Positions 62,886 to 64,000 of a stretch of DNA of 64,000 nucleotides are shown here, in pieces (positions within the stretch are counted from its first letter, which is position 1; every line of letters starts with the position of its first letter). Under the pieces are notes generated by a model. That model did not search any database. It worked only from the letters and a program-made list of their open reading frames with translations, and was not told the DNA's origin. The stretch covers positions 170,659,498 to 170,723,497 of the forward strand of contig JAPWDM010000001.1 of NCBI GenBank assembly GCA_035578155.1. Direction: 5' to 3'. The position numbers and the translations under genes were made by a program. Source of the stretch: Brachynemurus nebulosus. Lineage: Eukaryota > Arthropoda > Insecta > Neuroptera > Myrmeleontidae.

Positions 62886-64000
62886 AGAATTATTCCAATC
62901 AAGTAAATTTTATTCAAACCAAATAAATTTCTCGTTTGTATACCGTCAAATAAGTTTCTTATTTCCAGGAATTAAATTTTTCTTTTGAGATTTAAATAAA
63001 TTTTTAATTTGCTCCAAATAACAATGTTATTTACGTTGTTCTGATGGAACTTCCTACTTTATTTCAGTAGAAACAAAATATATTGTATTGCAAATAATAA
63101 TTCTGTTTGTATTAAACACTTTGTTATGTAGGGCAATCAGTCTTCTTATTGAAATCAGTAGGGCAATCAGTCTTCTTATTTTAATGCTTTTTGAATCACA
63201 TATTTTTAGTATTACATAAATAAACGCTAAATTAACGTTAACTTATCAATTATCAGTATCACATAACACAAGGACACAACCCAATTAATACGAACACAAT
63301 CATAAATATCGAAGGCCTTCAAATATGTCATTTGTTGCGGCAGTGCTATTTTCAATGTTCTATATTGTCTGAAAAAAATTACTATTATAAAAAGAAAAGA
63401 AAAATATTAAAACTATAAAGCAATACAATTTATTATGAACAATATAGCCGCTTAGTATATCTAAATACTGTTTATTAAAATAATTAATATGTTACTTAAA
63501 CTTACCAACAAATATAGCCAACATAGGTTATTTTTTTCAAACATCAGCTTTTAGAATCTCTTTCAGTTTTTTTATCCGTTGTATCAACAATTATTATTAC
63601 ATATATTAAAACAAAAGCTAAATACGTCTAAAACAATTTATACAATGTAGGTATACAAGTGAAATTTAATTTCGAATTAAATGTTTTCAACCAAGATGTC
63701 GATTAGTAAATATTTGTATGTATTATAAGTCGTATAACATCGCTTGGCTTGGTGGTAGCTGGCTTGTGCGTTAACACAATTATACGCGTGACTACATTTC
63801 CGCGCATGCGTCGTAATTATTTTGTTGTGGTCGTAACTGTTTTGTTTGAATCAAACAAACTAATTGTTTGAGCCAAATAAACTTTCGTGTGGATGATGCT
63901 AAATATGATACACCGAAATAAAAAATAACCAAATAAACAGTAAAACTGAAATAATGAGCTTGGTTGAAATTTATCAAAAAACACAAACAAAATAATAGAA
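62886..64000. other. Gene-free stretch with a short duplication
   Basis: A+T-rich. A 30-bp unit (GTAGGGCAATCAGTCTTCTT...) is duplicated in tandem at 63128-63180, the second copy cut short. No other feature. Confidence 0.5.

Overview
This is eukaryotic, A+T-rich, almost entirely non-coding DNA, most likely from an arthropod and probably an insect. The grounds are: a spliced gene for a secreted single-domain von Willebrand factor C (SVWC/Vago-type) peptide with GT-AG introns and an AATAAA signal; piggyBac, mariner/pogo-like, hAT and Helitron transposon relics; and long (TA)n tracts. There are no bacterial features (no operons or ribosome binding sites). The order or species cannot be fixed from what is visible.

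Gene content. The only gene I can assemble in full is the three-exon SVWC gene at 4782-8884 (+), encoding 119 residues with a signal peptide and the eight-cysteine pattern. Two further places carry SVWC-like exon fragments in compatible splice phase. 33168-33291 keeps the C-x4-C spacing but has a frame break, or a 41-nt intron. 43493-43696 is an open exon-like block with one in-frame TGA. They suggest a decaying SVWC paralogue cluster or, less likely, alternative 3' exons of one locus. Two other small ORFs (13898-14035, and 37922-38152 on the minus strand) are recorded at low confidence.

Mobile DNA, left to right. A hAT MITE with a perfect 8-bp target duplication lies at 626-972. A TA-flanked family with CACnGAGA ends occurs at 1470-1684, 10812-11858, 15248-16303 and 39964-40810. 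A family with AGCGAATTTCC ends, often with internal (TA)n, occurs at about 2.1, 2.6-3.2, 35.0-35.9, 49.0-51.8, 55.2 and 62.5 kb. Helitrons lie at 17905-18591, 26106-27080 and 29548-30099. Five TA-flanked elements whose terminal motif is repeated internally (pogo/mariner-like, non-autonomous) lie at 19765-20724, 27810-28706, 29234-30358, 53450-56450 and 54781-55927. A piggyBac relic with a recognisable transposase C-terminal Cys-rich tail lies at 31265-32220, and a short piggyBac-like MITE at 45336-45568. An unclassified 2.7-kb inverted-repeat element rich in GGTTATAA and AACGTTA motifs lies at 36648-39348. A 120-bp tandem array of about 15 units lies at 49.8-51.7 kb.

Organisation. Insertions are often nested: a TTAA-flanked MITE in a hAT element (16.9-17.7 kb), a Helitron in a pogo-like element (29.2-30.4 kb), and a mariner foldback plus a second pogo-like element inside a 3-kb pogo-like element (53.4-56.5 kb). 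The remaining stretches are A+T-rich with no recognisable gene. Three of them (13.1-14.3, 34.2-34.6 and 52.2-53.0 kb) are visibly less repetitive and more G+C-balanced and could be regulatory or exonic parts of a larger unseen gene.
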